Numbered from the stretch's first letter, positions 26,588 through 35,984 are shown. The stretch: DNA of 64,000 bases from Alcaligenaceae bacterium (GCA_013416395.1 JACCEP010000013.1:1-64000); one strand, 5' to 3'. Made by a program: numbers and translations. The notes: generated by a model not told the origin, from the sequence alone.

Positions 26588-27556
26588 ATGATGAAATCAC
26601 TTCCACGCGTATTGGTTGGCGTTGCGCTGGCTATAACAACCACCATCGCTGCAGCAGCGACTTGGCCAGATGGCCCGGTCAAAATGATTGTTCCTTATCC
26701 ACCTGGCGGCGCAACGGACTTCTCCGCACGAGCCTACGCCGACGAACTGGGCAAGATCCTAAAGCAACCCATCGTCGTGGAAAACAAGGCTGGAGCCGCC
26801 GGCGAAATCGGCGCCCAGTTCGTTGCAAACTCCAAACCCGATGGCTATACCGTTCTGCTGGGTGCTCTTGGCAGTCTCGCCATCAACTCACTATTGCCAT
26901 CCAAGCAACAGCAGTACAAATTTCCTGATGCTTTTGACGGCGTATCCATGGCTACGTCAACACCACTAGCTGTCGTTGTGCGCAGTGATCTTCCTGTGAA
27001 CAACATCCAAGAGCTCATTGCATTAGCCAAAAAGGAGAAAGGCCAACTAAGCTTTGGATCTGCGGGCTATGGATCTTCACAACACATGGTGGGAGAGAAA
27101 TTTCAGTTGGCTACGGGCACCAAGTTGCTGCATGTTCCCTACAAGGGCAGCGGCCCCGCCCTAACAGACCTTATCGGCGGCCAAGTGGATATGGTGTTTG
27201 ACACGATGCCCACCCTTATGGGGCATGTTAATAACCCAAAACTGCGCTTCATCGGCGTAACGACTAAAGAGCGAGCAGCCTCTTTGCCGGATGTACCGAC
27301 CTTGAAAGAGCAAGGCGTTAATGATTTCGACGTCAGCACGCGCTACGTGCTTCTTGCGCCTAGCGGCACACCCAAAGCCATTGTCGAACAACTTTCGCAG
27401 GCTATGAAGCGGGCAGCCGAGGTCCCTCGCATTCAGAAAGCCATGGTGAGCCAAGGCGCCGATGCCGTTCCCACATCGCCAGCGGACACAGATAAGGCAT
27501 TAAAGGATGAAGTCGAGATTTGGTCGAGCGTAGTAAAAAACGCTGACTTGAAATAA
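26588..27556 (+). CDS. Bug-family (TctC-like) periplasmic receptor
   Basis: A 322-residue secreted receptor with signal peptide ending near AAAA/TWPDG, then GPVKMIVPYPPGGATDFSAR and ENKAGAAGEIGAQF, the Bug-family hallmarks, and HVPYKGSGPALTDL. AAGGAGACTGGT precedes the start. It is divergent from the IclR/CoA operon and shares its candidate operators, so it probably captures the acid processed by that operon. No TctA/TctB partner is nearby. It is followed by a strong hairpin and the FAD protein gene. Confidence 0.92.
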   Translation: MMKSLPRVLVGVALAITTTIAAAATWPDGPVKMIVPYPPGGATDFSARAYADELGKILKQPIVVENKAGAAGEIGAQFVANSKPDGYTVLLGALGSLAINSLLPSKQQQYKFPDAFDGVSMATSTPLAVVVRSDLPVNNIQELIALAKKEKGQLSFGSAGYGSSQHMVGEKFQLATGTKLLHVPYKGSGPALTDLIGGQVDMVFDTMPTLMGHVNNPKLRFIGVTTKERAASLPDVPTLKEQGVNDFDVSTRYVLLAPSGTPKAIVEQLSQAMKRAAEVPRIQKAMVSQGADAVPTSPADTDKALKDEVEIWSSVVKNADLK

Positions 27557-27575
27557 TCCTCCTACCTATCGACCT

Positions 27576-27606
27576 ATAGGTGCGTCGTCCTGCGTGACGC
27601 ACCTAT
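27576..27606 (+). other. Perfect 11-base-pair hairpin between the Bug and FAD genes
   Basis: ATAGGTGCGTC (27576-27586) pairs with GACGCACCTAT (27596-27606) around a nine-base loop. No T-run follows, so it is not a classical terminator. It ends 13 bases before the FAD gene start. Such hairpins after receptor genes often protect the upstream message and lower expression downstream; that role is inferred. Confidence 0.6.
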
Positions 27607-27619
27607 CACGGAAATTCAA

Positions 27620-29170
27620 ATGCAACCACACGTCGATCTTGCGCTGGTGGGCGGCGGGTCCACCGCCACATCGTTTCTCGCCCAGCTCATTGAACTTCTG
27701 GATAATCGGGTACATTCTCAACCATGGCGCATACTCGTTTTTGAACCATCGAAACGATTGGGCCCTGGTGGGCCTTATGCGGAAGATCTGTCGACCAATC
27801 TACTGAATATCCCGGCGGGCAAGATGTCTGCCTATGCAAACGATCGCGGCCATTTTTTAAGATGGGTCAACAGCCAAAGCTCTACGCTCTTGGAGCAGCA
27901 CGGCGTAGTCAACACAGATCCCGCCGCATTCTTGCCTCGGCCATTGTTCGGACTTTATTTAACCGAAGTATGGACAACGCTGCTGCAACGCGCTGCACGT
28001 GTGCGCATCGAAATTAAACATATACCCACAGACGTTCGTGGGATAAGCCTCGCTCCAGAAAACAGTGACACCCTGCTTGACACGCCCATGGGCCAATATC
28101 GGGCAAGACGTACCGTGCTCTGCAACGGCAATCTCCCATCGACTACCTTCCCCGAGCTAACAAGTCGCCCTGGCTACTTCAACACCCCTTACCCCGCGAT
28201 TGATCTGGCCCGCAACATCCCGCACAACGCTAAAGTAGCAGTGCTTGGCACTAGCCTGAGTGCAATCGATGCCATCATTGCGCTTAAGGAGAACGGCCAT
28301 CAGACACCACTATTAGCCGTATCCCGCAACGGCCGCCTTCCATCCGTACGCACTATCAATAGCGGCTTATTTCCCGTTAATGCCCCAACCTTGCAAGAGA
28401 TCACGTCATTAGCCGACAACCAAGGTGGTTCGTTGACATTGCAAAGCGCATTTAGCTTTATTCAACAACGCCTAGTGGCTGCAGGTGGCGAACTCGATTG
28501 GGAGGATGTGCTTGGTCAGGGCGATCACCCTCATGATATTCTCAATAAAGAAATTACAGCTTCTACCAGCAAACCTCGGGTCTGGCAAAATATTGCTATT
28601 TCGCTGAATGAAATAATCGAACACATTTGGCGCTTACTGCCAGAAAGCGAAAAGCAGATATTCAATTCGAAGTGGCGATCATTGTGGATGGCTCGTCGCG
28701 CAACCTTTCCAATGAAAAACGCCCTGAAGATCAAGCACTATATTGATGCTAATCAGCTGCGTATTGCGGCCGGATTCGTCGACTGCCAGCCTTGCAAAGA
28801 TACTGGCGGTTACACCATCACGCTAAACGACGCTCAGGGTGAAGTACAGACACATCAAGTGCAGTATGTCGTCAACGCGACCAGCTTTTCAACTAACGTC
28901 AGCCAGACAGACGTACCTTTAATGCGCTCGTTGATACTGCAAGGCTTAGCAGTTCCCGATCCGTACGGGGGAGTACGCCTAGACTTTGATAGCGGTTGCT
29001 TGATAAACGCGGAAGATAAAATAGTGAGCAACATCAGTTTAATGGGCAGCCTCGCCGCCGGCACCTACTTCTGGACCACGTCGCTTGATGTCAATTCGCG
29101 CTTGGCATATCAGCAGGCCAAGCGGATCGCTGAAACTGTACCGCATCTTGCCTGCGTCGAATCGACCTAA
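27620..29170 (+). CDS. FAD/NAD(P)-binding protein (pfam13454 / YdhS-like)
   Basis: A 516-residue protein resembling the FAD/NAD(P)-binding family that includes E. coli YdhS. It opens with a nucleotide-binding fold DLALVGGGSTATSFLAQL and LNIPAGKMSAYA, and has a second dinucleotide segment (AVLGTSLSAIDAIIAL, about residues 200-220). It has no signal peptide. It probably shares a transcript with the Bug receptor, separated by a 63-base hairpin-bearing spacer, and may oxidise or reduce the pathway substrate. Ribosome site is weak. The biochemical role of this family is largely unknown. Confidence 0.8.
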   Translation: MQPHVDLALVGGGSTATSFLAQLIELLDNRVHSQPWRILVFEPSKRLGPGGPYAEDLSTNLLNIPAGKMSAYANDRGHFLRWVNSQSSTLLEQHGVVNTDPAAFLPRPLFGLYLTEVWTTLLQRAARVRIEIKHIPTDVRGISLAPENSDTLLDTPMGQYRARRTVLCNGNLPSTTFPELTSRPGYFNTPYPAIDLARNIPHNAKVAVLGTSLSAIDAIIALKENGHQTPLLAVSRNGRLPSVRTINSGLFPVNAPTLQEITSLADNQGGSLTLQSAFSFIQQRLVAAGGELDWEDVLGQGDHPHDILNKEITASTSKPRVWQNIAISLNEIIEHIWRLLPESEKQIFNSKWRSLWMARRATFPMKNALKIKHYIDANQLRIAAGFVDCQPCKDTGGYTITLNDAQGEVQTHQVQYVVNATSFSTNVSQTDVPLMRSLILQGLAVPDPYGGVRLDFDSGCLINAEDKIVSNISLMGSLAAGTYFWTTSLDVNSRLAYQQAKRIAETVPHLACVEST

Positions 29171-29391
29171 TTTGAGGCAGTCGCTGGCCTCCTAATTACC
29201 AATAATAATAATAATCGAAGCCATCAGCCGCTGTAATGCTTACTTTTAATTATGGAAAATCGATCTGACGCAGTTGAGCGAGCCAGCAACTGCCTATCGT
29301 ACAAACACCTAGCCCTTACCCACACGACACTTAGCTATACTTGTTAAATTAGGGATACAAGAACAAAAACAACACAGCGAAGCTATCACGA

Positions 29392-31398
29392 ATGACCTCG
29401 ATTTCAGTCCGCATTGCCACTGCCATACGCCTGGCATTACTTGGCTGCATGGGGTTTTTATTTGCTAATGTGGCAACCGCGCTGCCCCTACCCCCCTCCA
29501 TCCACGATTGCAATGGCAGCAAAGACCTGATCTTCGCCGCGCATCTGGACGACGACCTGCTGTTCATGAATCCCGATGTTTCCGCCAACATTGATGCGGG
29601 CGGATGCATGCTGACGGTTTACCTGACGGCCAGCGAACGCCGGGCAGGCGAAGACTACATGCTGGCGCGCGAACGCGGCGTGCGTGCCGCCTATGCCTAC
29701 CTGGCAAACAAGCCTGATGTATGGACGCAGGATACGGTTGCTGTAGGCGCTTACCACCTTACGCGCTTCACGCTGACCGGTGATCCAAAGCTGCAACTTA
29801 TACATATGCGCCTGAAAGACCCCTGGCTCGGTAAGGGATGGGGCAGCCTGACCCCATTGAGCCAGACCGAATCCATAGCAGGCAATATGGTCGACACGCT
29901 GGGCTCCTACCATGAAACGTATAGTCGGGCAGACCTCGTGGCCACCATCGCCAGCATCATCCAGGGCTACGGCCCCACCACGGTACGACACCTGGATGAC
30001 ACGATTAACATCCCTTATACCGAGCTGTGCTGGCGCTGTATTGGGCATGGCCACCCCGATCACATTGCAAGCGCCAGACTGGTTCGCGACGCCATTAAGC
30101 TCGCCCATGGCAACTACGCGGAAGTCGCCTATGTCGACTACCCCACGCAAGAACGCCAAATCAACCTGAATGAAAAGGAAATCAACAAGAAGACCGAAGC
30201 GTTTCGCCGCTATGCCTGGAAAGACTACCACGCCTGCCCAGATCCACAGAATTGCATTGCGCCCGCTGGCCCCGAGGCATCGTGGGTCGGCCGCTCTTAC
30301 TATGTATCGCGGCACAACATTACACCCGCACTCTTTACAGACCCAGAAGGCGGCATACTGATACTGGCCAAAGGCGAAGTTAACGACGCCGCCAATATCT
30401 GGAACAGCCGTAAGCAAACCTGGAGCGCACTAGGCGGTCGCACCCCCGATTCACTCGCTTCATTTGCATACCCGGACGCGGCGAACGGGTTTCTGGCACG
30501 TGACGCGCTGGGCATCATCTGGGCCAACAAGCAAAACCCTGATGAGAGCTGGCAAGGATGGCAAGCCATGGTGGGGGCACGATTTCCTCGCCTTCCTACC
30601 GTGACGTCAGAGGGGAAAACAGCAGCGGTTGGGCTTGCCAACGACGGGCTGCTCTATTGGGCGACCGCTTCCAGCACAGAAAACCGCTGGGCAGCCTGGC
30701 AGCCATTGCCGGTGCTGCATCAAGCCACCAGCGAGCTTGCCATAACAACCGACGCGGCCGGTCGACTGGTCATCTTTGCGACCGATGTCGAGGGCAGGCT
30801 TTTTACCGTGCAGCAGATTGCTGCCGAAGATGTAGAACACTGGTCATCGTGGAATGAGATCGCTGCACCGATCGCGCTAGGTGGGCTAGCGGCGCTACGT
30901 AATGCACACGGCCTGATCGAACTCTACCTGCGCGACCGGGCAAACAATCATTTGCTGCGGATCGCGCAGGCGGCCCAACCAGATAGCGCTGCAAACACGC
31001 CCTCCCCAGCCATTTGGAATACGGCCACCGATCTGGGCGTAAGTTTCGTAGGCAAGCCCGCCGTCGGCCTGAACGAGCACGGCGACGTCATCGTCGCCGT
31101 CGTCGATCACCCAGACGGTGCTCTCTGGCTTTACGAAAATGATCAGGCCAAAAAACTGTCGGTCAATGTGGTTTCTTCGCCCGCCTTGCGCGTAATAAAT
31201 GGCGTTTTGTATATCGTGGCCCGTAACGCAGGCCAACTACAGACATATCAGGTTCAGGAATATCGCCAAGGTGTCTGGGGTACTGCGTTAACCATCGCCG
31301 TACCGCCTGCAGGAGGCGGGAGTGCGTTTTCTGTGGGGGTAAGTGGGTCGCCGTTAGCTGTCGTGACAGATAACGGGACACAGGAAAAAGACAATTAG
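29392..31398 (+). CDS. Secreted PIG-L family deacetylase with C-terminal beta-propeller-like domain
   Basis: A 668-residue two-part protein. After a signal peptide (to about residue 31) comes a PIG-L/LmbE deacetylase domain with the zinc motif AAH51LDD and H221PDH224, which removes acetyl groups from N-acetylated sugars or similar. From about residue 330 the C-terminal half contains repeated W-x-x-W segments (TWSALGG, SWQGWQAM, RWAAWQPL, HWSSWNEI), as in PLL/DUF346-type propellers that bind glycans. It stands alone between the FAD gene and the Rpn repeat. The propeller could target the enzyme to a polysaccharide; the target is unknown. Confidence 0.85.
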   Translation: MTSISVRIATAIRLALLGCMGFLFANVATALPLPPSIHDCNGSKDLIFAAHLDDDLLFMNPDVSANIDAGGCMLTVYLTASERRAGEDYMLARERGVRAAYAYLANKPDVWTQDTVAVGAYHLTRFTLTGDPKLQLIHMRLKDPWLGKGWGSLTPLSQTESIAGNMVDTLGSYHETYSRADLVATIASIIQGYGPTTVRHLDDTINIPYTELCWRCIGHGHPDHIASARLVRDAIKLAHGNYAEVAYVDYPTQERQINLNEKEINKKTEAFRRYAWKDYHACPDPQNCIAPAGPEASWVGRSYYVSRHNITPALFTDPEGGILILAKGEVNDAANIWNSRKQTWSALGGRTPDSLASFAYPDAANGFLARDALGIIWANKQNPDESWQGWQAMVGARFPRLPTVTSEGKTAAVGLANDGLLYWATASSTENRWAAWQPLPVLHQATSELAITTDAAGRLVIFATDVEGRLFTVQQIAAEDVEHWSSWNEIAAPIALGGLAALRNAHGLIELYLRDRANNHLLRIAQAAQPDSAANTPSPAIWNTATDLGVSFVGKPAVGLNEHGDVIVAVVDHPDGALWLYENDQAKKLSVNVVSSPALRVINGVLYIVARNAGQLQTYQVQEYRQGVWGTALTIAVPPAGGGSAFSVGVSGSPLAVVTDNGTQEKDN

Positions 31399-31404
31399 TC
31401 AGAC

Positions 31405-31419
31405 GGGAGAGTATCTCCC
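31405..31419 (+). terminator. Short stem-loop after the PIG-L gene
   Basis: GGGAGA-GTA-TCTCCC forms a six-base-pair hairpin seven bases after the stop codon. There is no following T-run, so it is at best a weak terminator or an RNA-end stabiliser. Confidence 0.3.
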
Positions 31420-31633
31420 CTGCGTTCCGGCAATTTAGATACGTCAGCGCTCCGCCCCCCACCTCTAATTCTGTGCCCACACGAAAATCTGCTTGGATAC
31501 CTCAGCCTTCCCTTGCTTGTTCGTCTTTCGACAGCTGCTTCTTTGTTGGTAAGGTGTGAGCTACTTCTCTTTGATGCCGTCGAGGAATGCCGTTACACCT
31601 ATTTTGTCGGTCAACCTTTGTACAAAGAGCGCC

Positions 31634-32805
31634 AAATCACGTCAAACAAATACGCTTTCAATACTTTGGGCATCTAGCAGACTCAATGACCAGTTTTGCA
31701 ATTGATCGATGCTGGCTTGTGAGAGCAGCGTTTGGTAACGCGACGGCAAGGGGCCGAACCTGTGTTCAAGCTGGCGCGCCAGCAGCTGTGCCTGGCCTTG
31801 CAGGATTCCTTGTTGCTGTCCTTTCTGTAGCCCTTTCTGCTCACCCTCGTATCGCGCCTGATCCAGCATATCTTCGGCATCAACCAGCGCCTGTTCTCGG
31901 CGCTCTGCTGCCAGACGTAGCTCTTCATCTGAATACAGCGTTTGCAGATGGGTCAGGGCTTCTTGTACAGGTGGGTGGGTAATTGCAGTCATGGCAGCCT
32001 CATCCAGGTTGTGCAACAGACATGCGATCCAGGCCAGCAACGGCGTAGGCAGTTCACGCAGCCCTTCAGCTTTACGAAGTTCAATTATATGCACTTGCAG
32101 CATTTGCCCCAACTGGATTTGCGGATACTGGCTGTCGCGTAACGTGAAGTGCCAGTTGGCCTTGGCAGGATGCTCGGTAAACAGGTCATGGGCCAGCAAG
32201 CTGATTCCAATTGCCGGTTTAAGATCACGGTAATTTTGCCCGGCCTTCAATTGCCCGGCCAGGCTGCGCGCCACGCCATACACGTTACGCTGGGGCCAGT
32301 GCCGAAAGGGTTGCAACTGCATTTCTATGCCCAAGCGCTGGCCATGGGCATCCTCAGCGAGAATGTCCAGCACGATGTGCTTGCCCTCCAGGTCTGCCGG
32401 CAAAATATGCGGATTCAGAATGTGCCGTACCGTTATGGCTGCGGCGGGGTAGCGTACAGCATTGATCAGGTCAGACAGCAGGTGTGGGTGGCGGCTGAAC
32501 AAGGCTTTGAAAACCACATCGTTGCAAAATGAAAGGCGATGCGTGCGAGTTTGTTGTGCTTGCCTGAACGCATCGAAGCGAAACGCTTGCACGCCGCTAG
32601 TCAGCTGATCAAAGCCTGACCTTGCAGGTGCTCCAACCGCACATTGCGTCGCGTCTACGGACGGCCCTGTCGATGAAGGCGGGTTAACGGATGACATGCC
32701 TGTTTGCCCTTAAACAGTTTGCAAAACGGCAATCTAAAGCAAACTAAAAGGGATAAAAATTAGGCAAACTAGTCCATACGGACAAGAACATCATCAGTGT
32801 TGGAA
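31634..32805 (-). repeat. Long direct repeat, copy 1, carrying an Rpn-family gene
   Basis: About 1172 bases that recur nearly identically at 38219-39402 in the same orientation. Identity begins at AAATCACG eight bases beyond the gene stop, and ends at GTGTTGGAA, 108 bases upstream of the start codon. The only visible length difference is a 12-base unit inside the gene. The shared upstream part includes GTCC-ATAC-GGAC. I see no terminal inverted repeats or target duplications. Confidence 0.9.
31642..32697 (-). CDS. Rpn-family recombination-promoting nuclease (PDDEXK_2), copy 1
   Basis: A 351-residue PD-(D/E)xK-type protein, the family formerly called transposase_31. The nuclease region runs from about FCNDVVFKALFSRHPHLL to VLDILAEDAHGQRLGIEMQLQ, the D...ExQ signature. 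The C-terminal third is helical, with charged QKGLQKGQQQG repeats. An internal ATG at 31992 (MTAITHPP), preceded by GAGG at five bases, could start a 116-residue C-terminal protein. Known Rpn genes cut DNA and some act in phage defence with such a small inhibitor. Near-identical to the gene at 38227. Confidence 0.88.
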   Translation of the reverse strand: MSSVNPPSSTGPSVDATQCAVGAPARSGFDQLTSGVQAFRFDAFRQAQQTRTHRLSFCNDVVFKALFSRHPHLLSDLINAVRYPAAAITVRHILNPHILPADLEGKHIVLDILAEDAHGQRLGIEMQLQPFRHWPQRNVYGVARSLAGQLKAGQNYRDLKPAIGISLLAHDLFTEHPAKANWHFTLRDSQYPQIQLGQMLQVHIIELRKAEGLRELPTPLLAWIACLLHNLDEAAMTAITHPPVQEALTHLQTLYSDEELRLAAERREQALVDAEDMLDQARYEGEQKGLQKGQQQGILQGQAQLLARQLEHRFGPLPSRYQTLLSQASIDQLQNWSLSLLDAQSIESVFV

Positions 32806-32842
32806 GGGGCCTTATTCGCCAACCACACCACTTCTCGCCCTA

Positions 32843-34000
32843 TTAGTCCTCCTCCATGGAGCCCAACCGCTCGCGCAATTCTTTCAGAACATCGTTATTG
32901 TGCTCACCCAGAACCGGTGGCGGTATCACTTCGGTGCTGCGCTCACCGTCAAACGAAACGGGAGAGCGTACAGTGCGGAACTCCCCCATGGTTTTGTGGT
33001 GGCCTGAAACAAGCAGCCCCAGATGCTTGGCTTGTGGATCTTCCAAGGCTTCACTGGCATCGTACATGGGAGCGTGCGGCACATCTTCGGCCTCCAGTCG
33101 GCGACACCATTCCGGTCGTGTCCGTTGTGCAAAAATTGAGCCAAGGATATCAATCAAGGCTTCTTGGTTCTCGATACGCCCGTTACGATCCGAAAACCGA
33201 GGGTCCTTAAACAGCTCGAATTGCTCCATCGCATTGGCAAGGCCTTGCCAGAACTTTTCAGGCGAAGACATATGCAGCGCGAGCCACTTACCATCGGCGC
33301 ATTTCATGACGTACGACTGTGAGACGCTGGGCCGACTGTATGGCCCCATGACCTCACCTGCAGAATAAAAATGAGTAAACGCGTCCAGGTTAAAGTGCGT
33401 CATGGCTTCGAGCATGGACACCTCAACCTTGCGGCCAACACCTGTCTGATGGCGCTCGTGTAGCGCTCCGAGCACACCATACGCAGCATAAAAACCGGTA
33501 ATGGAATCGGCCAGCGCGGGGCCAACAACACGTGGGTTTTCTGGGTTGATAAGAAGGCCTAAAAAGCCACTGGCAGCCTGAGCTACTGAATCATAGGCAG
33601 GTCGACTGGCGGCCGGGCCCGTAGGCCCAAATCCGCTAATCGAACAATAAATCAAGCGAGGGTTTAGCTTGCGCAGACGCTCCTCGCCGACATTCAATCG
33701 CTCAGCGGCCCCCGGTCGAAAGTTCTGAATATAAACATCAGCAGTGCTAATTAACTCGTCAAAGATCGCGAGGTCCTCAGCATTCTTGGTGTTCAACGTG
33801 ACGCTGCGCTTGTTGCGATTGTAGGTTTGGAAGTGTGGGCTGTATAAGCCCCCTTTGAACGCGCGAAACGGGTCTCCCGTTTCAGGTTGTTCTATTTTGA
33901 TGACATCGGCGCCCATGTCGCCCAGCAACATTCCCGCTGCCGGGCCGGTAATAAAGGTTCCTTGTTCCAATACGCGAACGCCATTCAGAACTTTAATCAT
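32843..34000 (-). CDS. CaiB/BaiF family (class III) CoA-transferase, cassette copy
   Basis: A 385-residue class III CoA-transferase. The start MIKVLNGVRVLEQ has GGAG nine bases upstream; the longer frame to 34114 overlaps the lyase-like gene. LGDMGADVIKIEQPETGDPF is the family N-terminus and the Asp in LADSITGFYAAY is the likely catalytic residue. It is the last gene of the Bug, Fe-ADH, citryl-CoA-lyase-like, CaiB set, after a 28-base gap. A CoA donor such as succinyl-CoA would activate the acid that the lyase-like enzyme then splits; this order is inferred. Confidence 0.9.
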   Translation of the reverse strand: MIKVLNGVRVLEQGTFITGPAAGMLLGDMGADVIKIEQPETGDPFRAFKGGLYSPHFQTYNRNKRSVTLNTKNAEDLAIFDELISTADVYIQNFRPGAAERLNVGEERLRKLNPRLIYCSISGFGPTGPAASRPAYDSVAQAASGFLGLLINPENPRVVGPALADSITGFYAAYGVLGALHERHQTGVGRKVEVSMLEAMTHFNLDAFTHFYSAGEVMGPYSRPSVSQSYVMKCADGKWLALHMSSPEKFWQGLANAMEQFELFKDPRFSDRNGRIENQEALIDILGSIFAQRTRPEWCRRLEAEDVPHAPMYDASEALEDPQAKHLGLLVSGHHKTMGEFRTVRSPVSFDGERSTEVIPPPVLGEHNNDVLKELRERLGSMEED

Positions 34001-34028
34001 GATAAAACTCCGGTGCAAATCGTAGATG

Positions 34029-34838
34029 CTAGGTGTGGCTCGCGGAAAAGCCTTCTGGCGTGTCTCCGTCGTAAACATAATCGCGCGTGGCTTGATATGA
34101 CAGTGCAAAGCCAATGGGTTTCTGTAACTCTTCAGTCAGATGCCCGATAAGACCGGCAGTCCGGGCAAGAATAGGCACACCCCTCAAGGCAGTTATTGGA
34201 AAGCCCACACCGAGTAACGCAGCAGGAATAGCCGCCGAAACATTCAACATCAGGTTTTTGCCAATGATCTCCGGGATCACGTTCTCGATCGCGTCAGCTA
34301 TTTGTATGTAAGTCATATCAGCACCGGCCGCTTCAGCCACCCTAAATAGCGCCGACACACGAGGATCGCGCTCTTTATGCAAGGGATGACCATAGCCAGG
34401 AATGGCGCGCCGAGCATTACGATATTCTCCGATCACCTGCTTGGCTGCCTCGCTGTAATAATTGTCGCCGTCAGCACGCACCCTCACCTCTTCAAGAAGT
34501 CTGCCAGCCGTTTCGGAGGCGCCAAGAATCACGGAACCACAACCTAAAATACCGGCCGCTACGGCGCCCTGCAGTGCGTCAGGGGCAGCCGCCAGCGTCA
34601 TCCGACTGGCCTGCACGCTCGGAACGAGGCCATGTTCCGCGATGGCAACCAATGTTGCATTCAACACGGTTGTGGCGGCTGGCGTGGGCTCTTGACCAGT
34701 AACCAATAGAAAAAAATAATCTGTGAAGGATATTTTCCCAATAAGCTCCTGGGCCAGATCCTTTCCTCGCACTACGATAGTTTCTGAGTTCGAGGTGCAA
34801 ATGGCCGAGTGCGGAATAGTTTCTTTACCTATTTTCAT
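34029..34838 (-). CDS. Citryl-CoA lyase-like / small citrate synthase family protein
   Basis: A 269-residue citrate-synthase-fold protein, far shorter than citrate synthase (about 430) and similar to citryl-CoA lyases and to the C-terminal part of ATP-citrate lyase. Start MKIGKETIPH has AGGA upstream, preferred to a 14-residue longer frame. Catalytic-type histidines are visible: H69 in AEHG and H151 in GYGHPLHKERDPR, with R160. It probably cleaves (or forms) a 3-hydroxyacyl-CoA into acetyl-CoA and a 2-oxo acid. It lies between the Fe-ADH and the CaiB-type gene. Confidence 0.87.
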   Translation of the reverse strand: MKIGKETIPHSAICTSNSETIVVRGKDLAQELIGKISFTDYFFLLVTGQEPTPAATTVLNATLVAIAEHGLVPSVQASRMTLAAAPDALQGAVAAGILGCGSVILGASETAGRLLEEVRVRADGDNYYSEAAKQVIGEYRNARRAIPGYGHPLHKERDPRVSALFRVAEAAGADMTYIQIADAIENVIPEIIGKNLMLNVSAAIPAALLGVGFPITALRGVPILARTAGLIGHLTEELQKPIGFALSYQATRDYVYDGDTPEGFSASHT

Positions 34839-34915
34839 GTCGTTCCTGAAAAGCGTGTGCGCGGCGTTGTGCTGGGGCACTTTTCCAGCAAGGTGTGTGT
34901 TCGAAGCAAGCTAAC

Positions 34916-35983
34916 TTATTCAGGCCGCAGCCCTTCGAACGCGTATTGCAAAAGCGTGCGGATGTGGTCGCGTTCGACAGGACAAGGATTCCAGTACGGT
35001 TGCGCGACCGCAATGTCTGCGGCCTGATCCAGATCGGCTGCACGCATGCCTATTGCGCGTAATGCCATAGGGGCACCCAGTTCTTGTGCGAGATCGTATA
35101 GGGCTGAAGCAGCAGACTGATTTGATCGCTGCAACGCGCGGGAGATGCGTTGCATTGCACTGGGTGCGAACGAGGCGTTATACGCCATGGCATACGGAAG
35201 AACGATGGAATGCGTCTGAGCATGCGGCAGATTAAAGCTGCCCCCCAAGGTATGGCACAGCTTATGATGCAAAGCCATACCAGCACTACCAAGTACAGTG
35301 CCACAAAGCCACGCACCGTAAAGGCATTGCTCCCGAGCGTTTACATCATTCTTCTGGTGCTGAAGTTGACGCAGGCCGCTTGCCATGGCTCGTATGCCCT
35401 CTTCGGCCAATAATGTAATCATCGGATTGCTGTCTTGGGCGTACAGGCCCTCTGCAGCATGAGCGATGGCATTCATGCCGCTGGTTACCGAAATATCATA
35501 AGGCAGCCTCAAGGTCAGTTGAGGGTCGTAAATAACCGTCTTTGGCAATACACGGGCATCCTTACCAGTCTTTTTTGTGCCGCCCTCGGTCACACCATAC
35601 ACGGACGTCATCTCCGACCCGGAATAGGTCGTGGGCACAGCCAGTATCGGGAGCCCGGTACCCAAGGCCAGCGCCTTCGCCAGGCCTATCGTGGAACCAC
35701 CCCCAATTGCAATCAGGCAATCGGCATTTGACCTGGTTAATGCAACCCGCGCCTCTTGAACAACTGCCAAGGGTACGTGCATGGTTGCTTGGTCGTAGAT
35801 GGCCGCAGCGCTTTTCCCAAGCGCTTCCGAAGCCTGCTCGGCCAGCCCACGCTGGCGTGCCGTGCAAAGCACGAGCGCTTTCTGCGCCCCTAGCAGGCCG
35901 ATCTCAGCCTTGAGCATATGCCACGCGTCTGCACCAAAAACCACGCGCGTGGGCTGTGCGGTATAGACGAATGGTTCGGGCAT
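34916..35983 (-). CDS. Iron-containing alcohol dehydrogenase, maleylacetate-reductase-like
   Basis: A 355-residue group III dehydrogenase. The NAD(P) region has GGGSTIGLAKALAL, and PTTYSGSEMTSVYGVTEGGTKKTGKD matches maleylacetate reductases. Metal-site-type histidines lie in GMNAIAHAAEG, HHKLCHTLGG and LPHAQTH. The start MPEPFVYTAQ is one base after the Bug stop with no Shine-Dalgarno site, so translation must be coupled. A maleylacetate reductase normally ends chlorocatechol or resorcinol breakdown, but no ring-cleavage dioxygenase is nearby, so it may act on a related 2-oxo or hydroxy acid. Confidence 0.88.
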   Translation of the reverse strand: MPEPFVYTAQPTRVVFGADAWHMLKAEIGLLGAQKALVLCTARQRGLAEQASEALGKSAAAIYDQATMHVPLAVVQEARVALTRSNADCLIAIGGGSTIGLAKALALGTGLPILAVPTTYSGSEMTSVYGVTEGGTKKTGKDARVLPKTVIYDPQLTLRLPYDISVTSGMNAIAHAAEGLYAQDSNPMITLLAEEGIRAMASGLRQLQHQKNDVNAREQCLYGAWLCGTVLGSAGMALHHKLCHTLGGSFNLPHAQTHSIVLPYAMAYNASFAPSAMQRISRALQRSNQSAASALYDLAQELGAPMALRAIGMRAADLDQAADIAVAQPYWNPCPVERDHIRTLLQYAFEGLRPE

Positions 35984-35984
35984 A

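Noticed and set aside
27576-27606. Rho-independent terminator after the Bug gene
   Set aside because: The stem is strong but no T-run follows on the plus strand, and the downstream gene is close and in the same direction.
29488-30417. A 309-codon open frame antisense to the PIG-L gene
   Set aside because: It is the complement of conserved deacetylase sequence, has no family resemblance and no ribosome site.
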